From assembly GCF_000949865.1 (NCBI RefSeq), contig NZ_JWJH01000003.1, positions 1 to 64,000 of the forward strand: a stretch of DNA of 64,000 nt. The letters are read 5' to 3'. The translations under genes and the position numbers were made by a program. Below, in pieces: positions 17,959 to 26,990 of this stretch; position 1 is the first letter of the stretch, and each line of letters starts with the position of its first letter. The DNA is from Rhizobium nepotum 39/7. GTDB taxonomy: Bacteria > Pseudomonadota > Alphaproteobacteria > Rhizobiales > Rhizobiaceae. The notes under the pieces are model-generated. The model was not told the DNA's origin. It did no database searches and saw only the letters and a list, made by a program, of their open reading frames with translations.

Positions 17959-19962
17959 GTGATCAAAAAAATCCTCATCGCCAATCGCGGCGAGATTGCC
18001 TGCCGGGTCATCAGGACGGCGAAGAAGATGGGCATCGCGGCGGTTGCCGTCTATTCGGATGCGGATGCGAATGCGTTGCATGTGAAGATGGCGGATGAGG
18101 CCGTTCATATCGGTCCGGCGCCTTCGTCGCAGTCCTATATCGTCATCGATAAAATCCTTGAGGCGATAGAGAAGACCGGGGCGGATGCGGTGCATCCGGG
18201 TTATGGTTTCCTGTCGGAAAACGCCGCTTTTGCCGAGGCGCTGGAGAAGGCGGGTGTCATCTTCATCGGCCCGCCGGTTGGCGCCATCAAGGCGATGGGC
18301 GACAAGATCACCTCCAAGAAACTCGCGGCGGAAGCCGGTGTTTCCACCGTTCCCGGCCACATGGGGCTGATCGGCGATGCCGAAGAAGCGGTGAGGATCG
18401 CATCGCAGATCGGTTATCCGGTCATGATCAAGGCGTCCGCCGGCGGCGGCGGCAAGGGCATGCGCGTTGCCTTCAATGACGCAGAGGCGCGCGAGGGGTT
18501 TCAATCCTCCAAGAATGAGGCGAAGTCCTCTTTCGGCGATGACCGCATCTTCATCGAGAAGTTCGTCACCCAGCCGCGCCATATCGAAATTCAGGTGCTG
18601 GGCGACAGGCATGGCAACATCCTTTATCTCGGCGAGCGGGAGTGCTCGATCCAGCGACGCAACCAGAAGGTCGTAGAGGAAGCGCCGTCGCCCTTTCTGG
18701 ACGCGGCGACGCGTAAAGCCATGGGCGAACAGGCCGTCGCTCTGGCGAGGGCAGTCGGCTACCATTCGGCCGGGACGGTGGAATTCATCGTCGATGGCGA
18801 GCGCAATTTCTACTTTCTGGAAATGAACACCCGCCTGCAGGTGGAGCATCCGGTGACGGAACTCGTCACCGGCATCGATCTGGTCGAGCAGATGATCCGC
18901 GTCGCCGCCGGTGAAAAGCTGTCCTTCGGGCAGGACGATATCAAACTCAATGGCTGGGCGATCGAAAGCCGGCTTTATGCCGAGGATCCCTATCGCAACT
19001 TCCTGCCGTCGATTGGTCGGCTGACGCGGTATCGCCCGCCGGAAGAGGGCGAGCAGGAAAACGGCACTGTCATCCGCAACGATACCGGCGTCTTCGAAGG
19101 CGGGGAAATCTCGATGTATTACGATCCGATGATCGCCAAGCTGTGCAGCTGGGCCAAGGATCGTGAAACCGCCATCGATGCCATGGGGCAGGCGCTTGAT
19201 CGTTTCGAGGTGGAGGGTATCGGCCACAATCTGCCGTTCCTCTCAGCCGTCATGCAGCATGAGCGTTTTCGGGCCGGGCGACTGACGACCGGCTTTATTG
19301 CCGAGGAGTTTCCGGAGGGCTTTTCCGGGGTCGAACCGGATGAGGCCTCCGCGCGCAAGCTTTCCGCCATCGCCGCCATCATCCAGCAGCGGCTTCAGAA
19401 CCGCGCGGTCGAGATTTCCGGCACCATCGGCAATCACCGACGTGTCGTTGGCCATGAGTGGGTCGTTTCGTTCGGGTCATCCCGCTACAGCGTCGGCGTT
19501 GAAACCGGCGCGGATGGAACCGCGATGCGCTTTGAAGACGGCGAGGCGCTGACGGTGGATACCGGCTGGCTTCCTGGCCAAAGGCTTGGTCTGTTCATGG
19601 TGGCGGGCGAGGTGATTGCCGCCAAGGTCGATCTCATCGGCGCGGCAATTCGCCTGCGCTGGCGGGGCATTGACGTCGTGGCCCATGTGCGCAGTCCGCG
19701 CGTGGCGGAACTGGCGCTGCTGATGCCGGAAAAACTGCCGCCAGATACCTCGAAACTGCTGCTCTGCCCCATGCCGGGCATCATCACCGGTATCTCTGTT
19801 GGCGAAGGTGACGAGGTGGAGGCCGGGCAGGCATTGGCAACGGTGGAGGCGATGAAGATGGAAAACATCCTGCGCGCCGAAAAACGCGGTCGCGTCTCGA
19901 AAGTTTCGGCAAAGCCGGGCGACAGTCTTGCGGTGGATGAGGTCATTCTCGAATTCGAATAG
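17959..19962 (+). CDS. pccA: Propionyl-CoA carboxylase, alpha (biotin) subunit
   Basis: A 667-residue biotin-dependent carboxylase subunit. The biotin carboxylase domain begins IKKILIANRGEIACRV, has the ATP-grasp glycine loop KASAGGGGKGMR and the MNTRLQVEHPVTE signature. A middle BT-like linker domain follows, and the biotinyl domain ends with EAMKMEN, biotin being attached to K633. The start is a GTG at 17959 with GGGAG nine bases upstream; the in-frame ATG at 17908 would overlap the preceding gene and lies outside the family N-terminus. With PccB it carboxylates propionyl-CoA at the expense of ATP. Confidence 0.95.
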   Translation: MIKKILIANRGEIACRVIRTAKKMGIAAVAVYSDADANALHVKMADEAVHIGPAPSSQSYIVIDKILEAIEKTGADAVHPGYGFLSENAAFAEALEKAGVIFIGPPVGAIKAMGDKITSKKLAAEAGVSTVPGHMGLIGDAEEAVRIASQIGYPVMIKASAGGGGKGMRVAFNDAEAREGFQSSKNEAKSSFGDDRIFIEKFVTQPRHIEIQVLGDRHGNILYLGERECSIQRRNQKVVEEAPSPFLDAATRKAMGEQAVALARAVGYHSAGTVEFIVDGERNFYFLEMNTRLQVEHPVTELVTGIDLVEQMIRVAAGEKLSFGQDDIKLNGWAIESRLYAEDPYRNFLPSIGRLTRYRPPEEGEQENGTVIRNDTGVFEGGEISMYYDPMIAKLCSWAKDRETAIDAMGQALDRFEVEGIGHNLPFLSAVMQHERFRAGRLTTGFIAEEFPEGFSGVEPDEASARKLSAIAAIIQQRLQNRAVEISGTIGNHRRVVGHEWVVSFGSSRYSVGVETGADGTAMRFEDGEALTVDTGWLPGQRLGLFMVAGEVIAAKVDLIGAAIRLRWRGIDVVAHVRSPRVAELALLMPEKLPPDTSKLLLCPMPGIITGISVGEGDEVEAGQALATVEAMKMENILRAEKRGRVSKVSAKPGDSLAVDEVILEFE

Positions 19963-20092
19963 GCTTGCGACCGTTTTCAGGAACGGATGAGGATGGGAGC
20001 GGTTTACGGCGGCGGCCGGTTTTGAGGGGCACTGGATTTCGGCCAAGATTTCCCGTCACAGTGCTAAAAATGAAATGCAGAGGGAGAGATGC

Positions 20093-22234
20093 ATGTCGGG
20101 TGAAAAAACGGTGCGGGATTGGCTGCAGCTCGCTGAAAAGGAGCTGAAGCGTTCACCGGAAACACTCGTCTGGCATACGCCCGAAGGCATAGAGGTCAAA
20201 CCGCTTTACACGGCTGACGATCTGCAAAAGGTTTCCCATCTCGACGGCCTTCCGGGCTTTGCGCCCTTCACGCGCGGTCCGCGTGCCACCATGTATGCCG
20301 GGCGGCCGTGGACGATCCGCCAATATGCCGGTTTTTCCACAGCGGAAGCCTCCAATGCGTTCTACCGCAAGGCGCTGGCCGCCGGTCAGCAGGGCGTTTC
20401 CGTGGCCTTCGATCTTGCCACCCATCGCGGTTATGACAGCGATCACGTGCGTGTCGAAGGTGATGTCGGCAAGGCCGGTGTGGCGATCGACAGCGTCGAG
20501 GACATGAAAATCCTGTTCGACGGCATTCCGCTCGAAAAAGTCTCCGTGTCGATGACCATGAATGGCGCGGTCATTCCGGTGCTCGCCAATTTCATCGTTG
20601 CGGGGGAGGAGCAGGGCGTTGCGCGCGCTGCCCTTTCCGGCACCATCCAGAACGATATCCTCAAGGAGTTCATGGTCCGCAACACCTATATCTACCCGCC
20701 GGAACCCTCGATGCGGATCATCGCCGATATCATCGAATATACGGCAAGGGAGATGCCGAAATTCAACTCCATCTCCATTTCCGGTTACCACATGCAGGAA
20801 GCAGGCGCGACGCTGGTGCAGGAGCTGGCCTTCACGCTGGCGGATGGCCGCGAATATGTGCGGGCCGCCCTTGCCAAGGGACTGAATGTCGATGATTTCG
20901 CCGGCCGCCTGTCGTTCTTCTTCGCCATCGGCATGAATTTCTTCATGGAGGCGGCAAAGCTGCGCGCCGCACGCTTCCTCTGGTCGCGCATCATGCAGGA
21001 GTTCAAGCCGCAAAATGCCTCGTCGCTGATGCTGCGCACCCATTGCCAGACGTCCGGTGTCTCTCTTCAGGAACAGGACCCTTACAACAACATCGTCCGC
21101 ACCGCCTTCGAGGCAATGTCTGCCGTGCTCGGCGGCACGCAATCGCTGCACACCAATTCCTTTGATGAGGCCATTGCCCTGCCGACGGAATTTTCCGCCC
21201 GCATCGCCCGCAATACCCAGCTTATCCTCCAGCACGAAACCGGCGTTACGAAGGTGGTTGATCCGCTGGCCGGTTCCTATTACGTCGAAAGCCTGACGGA
21301 TGAACTGGCGCAAAAGGCCTGGGCGCTGATCGAGGAGGTGGAAGCGCTTGGCGGCATGACCAAGGCGGTGGCCGAAGGCTTGCCGAAACGGTTGATCGAG
21401 GAGGCGGCAACGCGCCGTCAGGCAGCGGTGGACAAGGGCGAGGAAGTCATCGTCGGCGTCAACCGTTATCGGCTGGAAACCGAGGAGGATGTCGACGTTC
21501 TCGATATCGACAACGCCGCCGTGCGCGCCTCGCAGATCCGCCGTCTTGAGGATACCAAGCGACGTCGCAACGGTGGAGAGGTCGCCGCAGCGCTGGAGGC
21601 GCTTTCGGAAGTCGCCCGCAGCGGCAAGGGCAATATTCTCGAGGCGGCGGTCGTGGCGGCTCGCGCCCGCGCCACGGTTGGCGAGATTTCCGATGCGTTG
21701 CGCGCCTCCTTCGGCGATCACGCCGCCGTGCCGGAAGTGGTGAGCGACATTTACGGTGAAGCGTATAAGGATGAGCCGGAGCTTGCCACGCTCGCCGCCC
21801 GGCTTTCCGGTGTCGCCGAAAGGATCGGTACGAAACCGCGCATCATGGTCGCCAAACTCGGGCAGGATGGGCATGATCGCGGCGCGAAAGTCATCGCGTC
21901 AGCCTTCGGCGATATCGGTTTCGATGTGCTGGCCGGGCCGCTGTTCCAGACGCCGGGGGAAGCCGCCGATCTCGCTGTTCAGAACAAGGTGCATGTGGTC
22001 GGCATGTCGTCGCTTGCCGCCGGTCACAAGACGCTGGCGCCGCAGCTGGTCGAGGCGCTGAAGAAGAAGGGCGCGGAAGACATCATCGTCGTCGTCGGCG
22101 GCGTCATTCCGCGTCAGGATTACCAGTTCCTGCTCGATCACGGCGTTTCGGCGATTTTCGGACCCGGCACCAATGTCATGGATGCGGCCAACAAGGTTCT
22201 CGACCTGCTTGAAGGCATCCGGCGGAACGCGTGA
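20093..22234 (+). CDS. scpA: Methylmalonyl-CoA mutase
   Basis: A 713-residue adenosylcobalamin-dependent mutase converting (R)-methylmalonyl-CoA to succinyl-CoA. The N-terminal substrate barrel contains [21 protein letters not shown] and [13 protein letters not shown]; the C-terminal B12-binding domain carries the [16 protein letters not shown] signature with the cobalt-ligand histidine near residue 593 and GGVIPRQDY. One chain holds both domains, as in homodimeric mutases. Start ATG at 20093 is preceded by AGGGAGAG; an in-frame ATG six codons earlier has a poorer site. Rhizobial literature calls the gene bhbA. No MeaB-type chaperone GTPase gene is seen in the window. Confidence 0.95.
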   Translation: MSGEKTVRDWLQLAEKELKRSPETLVWHTPEGIEVKPLYTADDLQKVSHLDGLPGFAPFTRGPRATMYAGRPWTIRQYAGFSTAEASNAFYRKALAAGQQGVSVAFDLATHRGYDSDHVRVEGDVGKAGVAIDSVEDMKILFDGIPLEKVSVSMTMNGAVIPVLANFIVAGEEQGVARAALSGTIQNDILKEFMVRNTYIYPPEPSMRIIADIIEYTAREMPKFNSISISGYHMQEAGATLVQELAFTLADGREYVRAALAKGLNVDDFAGRLSFFFAIGMNFFMEAAKLRAARFLWSRIMQEFKPQNASSLMLRTHCQTSGVSLQEQDPYNNIVRTAFEAMSAVLGGTQSLHTNSFDEAIALPTEFSARIARNTQLILQHETGVTKVVDPLAGSYYVESLTDELAQKAWALIEEVEALGGMTKAVAEGLPKRLIEEAATRRQAAVDKGEEVIVGVNRYRLETEEDVDVLDIDNAAVRASQIRRLEDTKRRRNGGEVAAALEALSEVARSGKGNILEAAVVAARARATVGEISDALRASFGDHAAVPEVVSDIYGEAYKDEPELATLAARLSGVAERIGTKPRIMVAKLGQDGHDRGAKVIASAFGDIGFDVLAGPLFQTPGEAADLAVQNKVHVVGMSSLAAGHKTLAPQLVEALKKKGAEDIIVVVGGVIPRQDYQFLLDHGVSAIFGPGTNVMDAANKVLDLLEGIRRNA

Positions 22235-22247
22235 GGGGAAGACGGCA

Positions 22248-22664
22248 ATGTTTGGAAAACTGAACCACGTCGCCATTGCGGTTCCAGATCTCGATACCGC
22301 CATCGCCCGCTATAGGGCGCTCGGCGCTCAGGTTTCCGAGCCACAATCCCTGCCCGAACACGGCGTGACGGTAGTTTTCATCCAGGCGGAAAACACCAAG
22401 ATCGAGCTCCTGCATCCGCTCGGAGAAAACTCGCCGATTGCCACCTTCCTCGAAAGAAATCCGGGCGGCGGCACGCACCATCTGTGCTTTGAGGTGCCGG
22501 ATATTCTGGCGGTGCGCGACGATCTCGCCCGCAAAGGTATCCGCATTCTGGGCGATGGCGAACCGAAGACCGGCGCGCATGGCAATCCCGTTCTCTTCCT
22601 GCATCCGAAGGACATGGGCGGTGTGCTTTACGAGCTTGAGCAAGTTTCCCCGACACATGGCTGA
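22248..22664 (+). CDS. mce: Methylmalonyl-CoA epimerase
   Basis: A 138-residue vicinal-oxygen-chelate protein that interconverts (S)- and (R)-methylmalonyl-CoA, connecting the carboxylase product to the mutase. It starts MFGKLNHVAIAVPDLD, the typical first VOC repeat with the metal-ligand histidine, and shows GGGTHHLCFEV with a second His and LYELEQ with a glutamate ligand. It begins 13 bp after the mutase stop with GAGGGGAAG upstream, so it is co-transcribed and completes the propionyl-CoA to succinyl-CoA pathway. Confidence 0.93.
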   Translation: MFGKLNHVAIAVPDLDTAIARYRALGAQVSEPQSLPEHGVTVVFIQAENTKIELLHPLGENSPIATFLERNPGGGTHHLCFEVPDILAVRDDLARKGIRILGDGEPKTGAHGNPVLFLHPKDMGGVLYELEQVSPTHG

Positions 22665-22736
22665 AACACAGACCCCGTAAGACGCTGGCCATGTGGCAGA
22701 CGGTCAGTAGCGGCCGTTCGCCTTTGCCGGAACGTG

Positions 22737-22779
22737 TTTCGTTTGTTTTCTTTTGACATTCGTTTTATTTTCGTTTTTA
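22737..22779 (+). promoter_or_regulatory. TTTCGTTT-type repeats upstream of glpD
   Basis: Three TTCGTTT-containing direct repeats occur at 22737-22744, 22758-22766 and 22768-22779 in a T-rich stretch 58-100 bp before glpD. DeoR-family GlpR regulators bind TTCG-containing repeats upstream of glycerol genes in other proteobacteria, so this is a candidate operator and promoter region. No glpR gene lies in the window. Confidence 0.4.
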
Positions 22780-22836
22780 TGGCGGTTGACTTTCAACGAT
22801 GGGGAGAAATTCCCCCGGCGCTGTCGTGGAGGCTCT

Positions 22837-24375
22837 ATGTCCAGCGAGAATATTTTCGATCTTTTTGTCATCGGTGGCGGCATCAATGGCTGCGGCATTG
22901 CTCGCGACGCGGTGGGCAGAGGCTATTCCGTGGCGCTCGCGGAGAAGGGCGATTTCGCTTCCGGCACCTCTTCGGCCGCCACCAAGCTCATCCATGGCGG
23001 CTTGCGCTATCTCGAACATTACGAGTTTCGTTTGGTTCGCGAAGCGCTGATGGAGCGTGAAATCCTGTGGGCCATGGCCCCGCACGTTATCTGGCCAATG
23101 CGCTTCGTTCTGCCGCTTCAGAAGGGCGGCGTGCGCCCTGCATGGATGGTACGGCTCGGCCTGTTTCTTTATGACAATCTCGGCGGCCGCAAGCTTTTGC
23201 CGCCAACCCGCACGGTCGATCTTCGGCAAGATCCGGCAGGCAAGCCGCTGAAGCCGGTTTTTGCAAAGGCTTTCGAATATTCTGACGGCTGGGTGGACGA
23301 CGCCCGTTTCGTGGTCTTGAACGCGCGCGATGCAGCGGATCGCGGTGCGACGATCATGAACCGCACGCGGGTCGTTTCCGCGCGACGCGAAGGCGGGTTA
23401 TGGCTTATCGAAACGCTGGACGAAAAAACCGGCCGCACGGTCACGCACAAAGCGCGCATGCTGGTGAACGCCGCCGGCCCCTGGGTGGATAATGTGCTGT
23501 CTGGCGTCTTCGGCCGCAACGATGTGCACAATGTTCGCCTCGTGCAGGGCAGCCACATCATCGTGCGCAAAAAGTTTTCCGATCCGCGCGCCTATTTCTT
23601 CCAGAACCCGGACAATCGCATCATCTTCGCCATTCCCTATGAGCGGGACTTTACGCTGATCGGCACCACCGACCGCGATTACAAGGGCGATCCCGCCAAG
23701 GTGCGTATCTCTGAGGACGAGATTTCCTATCTCTGCAATGCGGCCAGCGAATATTTCAGCGAACCGGTAAAGCCTGATGATATCGTCTGGGCCTATTCCG
23801 GCGTGCGTCCGCTTTTCGACGATGGAGCTTCGAAAGCGCAGGAAGCCACACGGGATTATGTGCTCAAGGTTGAAGAGGGCGAAGCGCCGCTTCTCAACAT
23901 CTTCGGCGGTAAATTGACGACCTATCGGCGGCTGGCGGAACATGCACTGGAAAAGATCGGCGCGGCTATCGGCGAGAAGGGCAAACCCTGGACGGCGGGT
24001 TCGCACCTGCCGGGTGGTGATTTCGGCGTGGAGAAATATGAAGCCCAGGTGAGGGCGCTTGTCTCCCTTTATCCTTTCCTCGGCGACCGCCATGCCGAGC
24101 GGCTGGTCAGAAACTACGGCACGAAGGCTGCGGAACTGCTCGGAGCCGCCACCGATGTTTCCGGTCTCGGCCGGCATTTCGGCGGCACGCTTTACGAATG
24201 CGAAGTGCGCTGGCTGGTGAAGCACGAATGGGCCTTTGCTGCCGAGGATATTCTCTGGCGGCGTACGAAACAGGGTCTGCGGTTGAGCAAGGACGAGGCC
24301 GTCGCTCTGGACGAATTCGTGGCCACGCTGACGGGCCGTCCGGAAAAAGTCGAAGCTTTGGCGGAACAGGCCTGA
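22837..24375 (+). CDS. glpD: Aerobic glycerol-3-phosphate dehydrogenase
   Basis: A 512-residue FAD-dependent membrane-associated dehydrogenase oxidising glycerol-3-phosphate to dihydroxyacetone phosphate and feeding electrons to quinone. The FAD dinucleotide fold is FVIGGGINGCGIARDA; further signatures are SGTSSAATKLIHGGLRYLEHYEFRLV and, near the C-terminal part of the oxidoreductase domain, GTTDRDYKGDP and GGKLTTYR. Length is standard. A GGAGG motif six bases upstream fixes the ATG at 22837. It may use glycerol-3-phosphate released by phosphodiesterases such as the one at 42.6 kb, which is inference. Confidence 0.95.
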   Translation: MSSENIFDLFVIGGGINGCGIARDAVGRGYSVALAEKGDFASGTSSAATKLIHGGLRYLEHYEFRLVREALMEREILWAMAPHVIWPMRFVLPLQKGGVRPAWMVRLGLFLYDNLGGRKLLPPTRTVDLRQDPAGKPLKPVFAKAFEYSDGWVDDARFVVLNARDAADRGATIMNRTRVVSARREGGLWLIETLDEKTGRTVTHKARMLVNAAGPWVDNVLSGVFGRNDVHNVRLVQGSHIIVRKKFSDPRAYFFQNPDNRIIFAIPYERDFTLIGTTDRDYKGDPAKVRISEDEISYLCNAASEYFSEPVKPDDIVWAYSGVRPLFDDGASKAQEATRDYVLKVEEGEAPLLNIFGGKLTTYRRLAEHALEKIGAAIGEKGKPWTAGSHLPGGDFGVEKYEAQVRALVSLYPFLGDRHAERLVRNYGTKAAELLGAATDVSGLGRHFGGTLYECEVRWLVKHEWAFAAEDILWRRTKQGLRLSKDEAVALDEFVATLTGRPEKVEALAEQA

Positions 24376-24392
24376 GCCTGCGGATTGTCTGG

Positions 24393-25628
24393 TCAGCTTG
24401 CGGAATTCCTGACCAATTTCTGAGGGCCGTCGGCGCTCAATATATAGTCGTCGGCGGTCGAAAGCGCGTGTTCCATATGCCCTTCGAACACCAGTTCCGG
24501 TTCGTTGGGCGCGATGCCTATTTTCGGCATTCCGCCGAAACGCACCGCTTGCGATTGCGCAAGGCCTTCGTGAAGGCCGCTCTCCAGAAGATCGAAGTAG
24601 CGTGTGCCGGGGCCGGTGATGAAGACCGGCATATGGCCATGCAGGCTGAACAGGCGTGAAAGGCCGTTGCCGAGCGCGAGCCCGGCAGCGCGGAAGGCGA
24701 GCCGCGCCATGCGCCCGCCGGCGCGGGCTGAAGCCGCGATCTTGTCCACCTCCGCAATTGGTACGAATTTTGCGGGTTCCGCCTGTGGCGGGGCCTCGAA
24801 AGCCGAACGCAGGATCGCGTAAAACCCGGAATAGGCCTCGATACAGCCTCTGGTGCCGCAACGGCACAGCGCGCCGTCGGCCAGATGCAGCATATGGCCG
24901 AAATTGGGTGCGCCGACCTCGATCGCGCCATCCGTGGTGGCGCGAGCAATGCCGAGACCGATGCTGTGGCCGAGGGAAAGGGTAACGAGCGCCTCCGATG
25001 TCCGGCCCTCATGCGCCTGTTCCCGCATCCAGATGGCCTTTGCGGCAAGCAGGGTCTCGTTGTTCAGGGTTACACGAATGCGGCCGTCTTGCGAAATGAG
25101 TTGCTGGAAATCTATCTTCTCGTTGCCGAGCACCGGCGACCAGACGAGCACCGCCGCTGCCGCGTCCACCAGTCCCTTGCTGCTGATCGATACCTGAAGA
25201 ATATCGTGCAGGCTGATGCGCGAGCGCTCCGCAAGTCTCGCCAGACCCGCCAGTATAGAGCCACCGAAAGAGCCTTTTTCAACTGCCATCCTCTGCTCGG
25301 TAAACCGGTCCACCAGCTTGCCGGCATAATCGACCAGCGAATATTGCACGCTGTCGGAAGAGATGATGACGATGGCGACATGGCAGAAGGCGCCGCTTGC
25401 CGCAAAGAGGATACGGGGCCGCCCGCGCCCGGCGGCGGCAAGCTGTTCTTTGCGCAGGATCAGTCCGGCACGCTCGAGTTCCATGGTAATGGCGGAGACC
25501 GTGGCGGAGGCAAGCCCGGTGAAGGAAGACATGTCCGTATGGGAAAGGCTGCCGCGCAGGCGCAACGCCGCCATAACCGACAGGCTGTTTTTCTGGCGCA
25601 CCAGTTCCGTGCTTGCAATGGCGGACAT
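24393..25628 (-). CDS. ROK family regulator, probably XylR-like repressor
   Basis: A 411-residue ROK protein: an N-terminal winged helix (about residues 10-70, LSHTDMSSFTGLASATVSAITMELERAGLI in parts) followed by a sugar-kinase-like ROK domain with the zinc motif CRCGTRGCIEAYSG. Such proteins repress sugar-uptake genes and release DNA on binding sugar. It faces xylFHG across 242 bp that contain a perfect 25-bp palindrome, so it is very probably the repressor of that operon. The ATP-binding residues of true ROK kinases are not obvious, favouring a regulator rather than an enzyme. Confidence 0.9.
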   Translation of the reverse strand: MSAIASTELVRQKNSLSVMAALRLRGSLSHTDMSSFTGLASATVSAITMELERAGLILRKEQLAAAGRGRPRILFAASGAFCHVAIVIISSDSVQYSLVDYAGKLVDRFTEQRMAVEKGSFGGSILAGLARLAERSRISLHDILQVSISSKGLVDAAAAVLVWSPVLGNEKIDFQQLISQDGRIRVTLNNETLLAAKAIWMREQAHEGRTSEALVTLSLGHSIGLGIARATTDGAIEVGAPNFGHMLHLADGALCRCGTRGCIEAYSGFYAILRSAFEAPPQAEPAKFVPIAEVDKIAASARAGGRMARLAFRAAGLALGNGLSRLFSLHGHMPVFITGPGTRYFDLLESGLHEGLAQSQAVRFGGMPKIGIAPNEPELVFEGHMEHALSTADDYILSADGPQKLVRNSAS

Positions 25629-25763
25629 GGGCTGGGGTATGCTCCCTGAACGGCTTTTTTCCTGTCGTGCTTACCCCGTCTGATGGCGCATGCCACATAC
25701 AGGATCAAGACACCCGGATGCTGTCCCCAGCCGTTGTTGACAGCATTGGGAATCTCTGACATT

Positions 25764-25788
25764 AATTTTCTCGACTGTCGAGAAAATT
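25764..25788. promoter_or_regulatory. Perfect 25-bp palindrome, operator of xyl divergon
   Basis: Arms AATTTTCTCGAC and GTCGAGAAAATT flank a single central T, giving 12 perfectly paired positions. It lies between the divergent ROK regulator and xylF, about 83 bp upstream of xylF. Such palindromes are the usual ROK-repressor operators. A related site is found at 29509-29533. Confidence 0.75.
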
Positions 25789-25870
25789 GTGAAACCACAG
25801 AGACCGGCAGCTTTTTCCGGGCGTTTTTCCTGCATGGAGGTGCAGGCTTCGCCCTTACCGGGAGGACATC

Positions 25871-26911
25871 ATGAATTCATTTGCCAAGCTTTTGGCGGGT
25901 ACAGCTGTACTCGTTTCCCTGCACACCGCTGCTATTGCGGCCGATCTCGTCGTTGGCGTTTCCTGGTCGAATTTCCAGGAAGAGCGCTGGAAGACGGATG
26001 AGGCGGCAATCAAGTCCGCGCTCGACAAGGCCGGTGCGAAATACATTTCCGCCGATGCGCAGTCATCCGCCGCAAAGCAGTTGACCGACGTCGAATCGCT
26101 GATTTCCCAGGGCGCCAATGCGCTCATCATCCTTGCACAGGACAGCGACGCAATTGGCCCGGCCGTTGAAAAGGCCGTCGCCGAGGGTATTCCGGTGGTC
26201 GGTTACGACCGCCTGATCGAAAACAAGAACGCCTTCTACATCACCTTCGACAACAAGGAAGTCGGACGCCTTCAGGCAGCCGAAGTCTTCAAGGTCAAGC
26301 CGGAAGGCAATTACGTCTTCATCAAGGGTTCGTCTTCCGATCCGAATGCTGACTTTCTTTTTGCCGGTCAGCAGGAAGTCCTGAAGGCCGCTGTCGATGC
26401 GGGCAAGATCAAGAATGTCGGCGAAGCCTATACCGATGGCTGGAAGCCGGAAAATGCCCAGAAGAACATGGAACAGTTCCTGACCAAGAACAACAACAAG
26501 GTCGATGCGGTCGTCGCATCGAACGACGGAACGGCCGGCGGCGCAATCGCTGCTCTTGCCGCGCAGGGCCTTGCCGGTTCTGTTCCCGTATCCGGTCAGG
26601 ATGCCGACTTCGCCGCGCTTAACCGTGTCGCGCTCGGCACGCAGACGGTATCCGTCTGGAAGGACAGCCGCGAACTCGGCAAGGAAGCTGCCGGCATCGC
26701 GCTGGCGCTTGCGGGCGGCAAGAAGATGACGGAAATCAAGGGCGTTGCCGCCTTTGATGGCGGTCCGAAAAAAGTGACGATGCAGTCGGTCTTCCTCAAG
26801 CCCATCGCCATTACCAAGGACAATCTGAACGTCGTCATCGACGCCGGCTGGATCAAGAAGGAAACGGCCTGCCAGGGTGTGAAGGCCGGATCCGTCAAGG
26901 CCTGCAACTGA
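25871..26911 (+). CDS. xylF: D-xylose ABC transporter, substrate-binding protein
   Basis: A 346-residue periplasmic sugar-binding protein of the ribose/xylose (peripla_BP_4) type. A signal peptide is cleaved around AIAA-D at residue 24. The mature protein shows [17 protein letters not shown], close to XylF of enterobacteria, and [33 protein letters not shown] and [25 protein letters not shown], all typical of xylose binders. It is the first gene of the operon and is followed by a strong hairpin, which usually allows more binding protein than permease to be made. GGAGG lies just before the ATG. Confidence 0.92.
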   Translation: MNSFAKLLAGTAVLVSLHTAAIAADLVVGVSWSNFQEERWKTDEAAIKSALDKAGAKYISADAQSSAAKQLTDVESLISQGANALIILAQDSDAIGPAVEKAVAEGIPVVGYDRLIENKNAFYITFDNKEVGRLQAAEVFKVKPEGNYVFIKGSSSDPNADFLFAGQQEVLKAAVDAGKIKNVGEAYTDGWKPENAQKNMEQFLTKNNNKVDAVVASNDGTAGGAIAALAAQGLAGSVPVSGQDADFAALNRVALGTQTVSVWKDSRELGKEAAGIALALAGGKKMTEIKGVAAFDGGPKKVTMQSVFLKPIAITKDNLNVVIDAGWIKKETACQGVKAGSVKACN

Positions 26912-26931
26912 GACCGATAGGTTGACGTTTG

Positions 26932-26962
26932 GGCGCCGCGCCACGGCATGTGGCGCGGCGCC
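26932..26962 (+). terminator. Intercistronic hairpin between xylF and xylH
   Basis: A 13-bp GC-rich stem, GGCGCCGCGCCAC with GTGGCGCGGCGCC and a 5-base loop, begins 20 bp after the xylF stop and is followed by TTT only. It probably acts as a partial terminator or 3-prime stabiliser that raises XylF relative to XylH and XylG. Confidence 0.65.
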
Positions 26963-26990
26963 TTTCAGATGTAAGGAGGACCGGCAGTCC

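Noticed and set aside
20153-21874. Minus-strand frame of 573 residues opposite the mutase
   Set aside because: It is a shadow of the methylmalonyl-CoA mutase gene, full of Arg, His and Gly, with no family resemblance.
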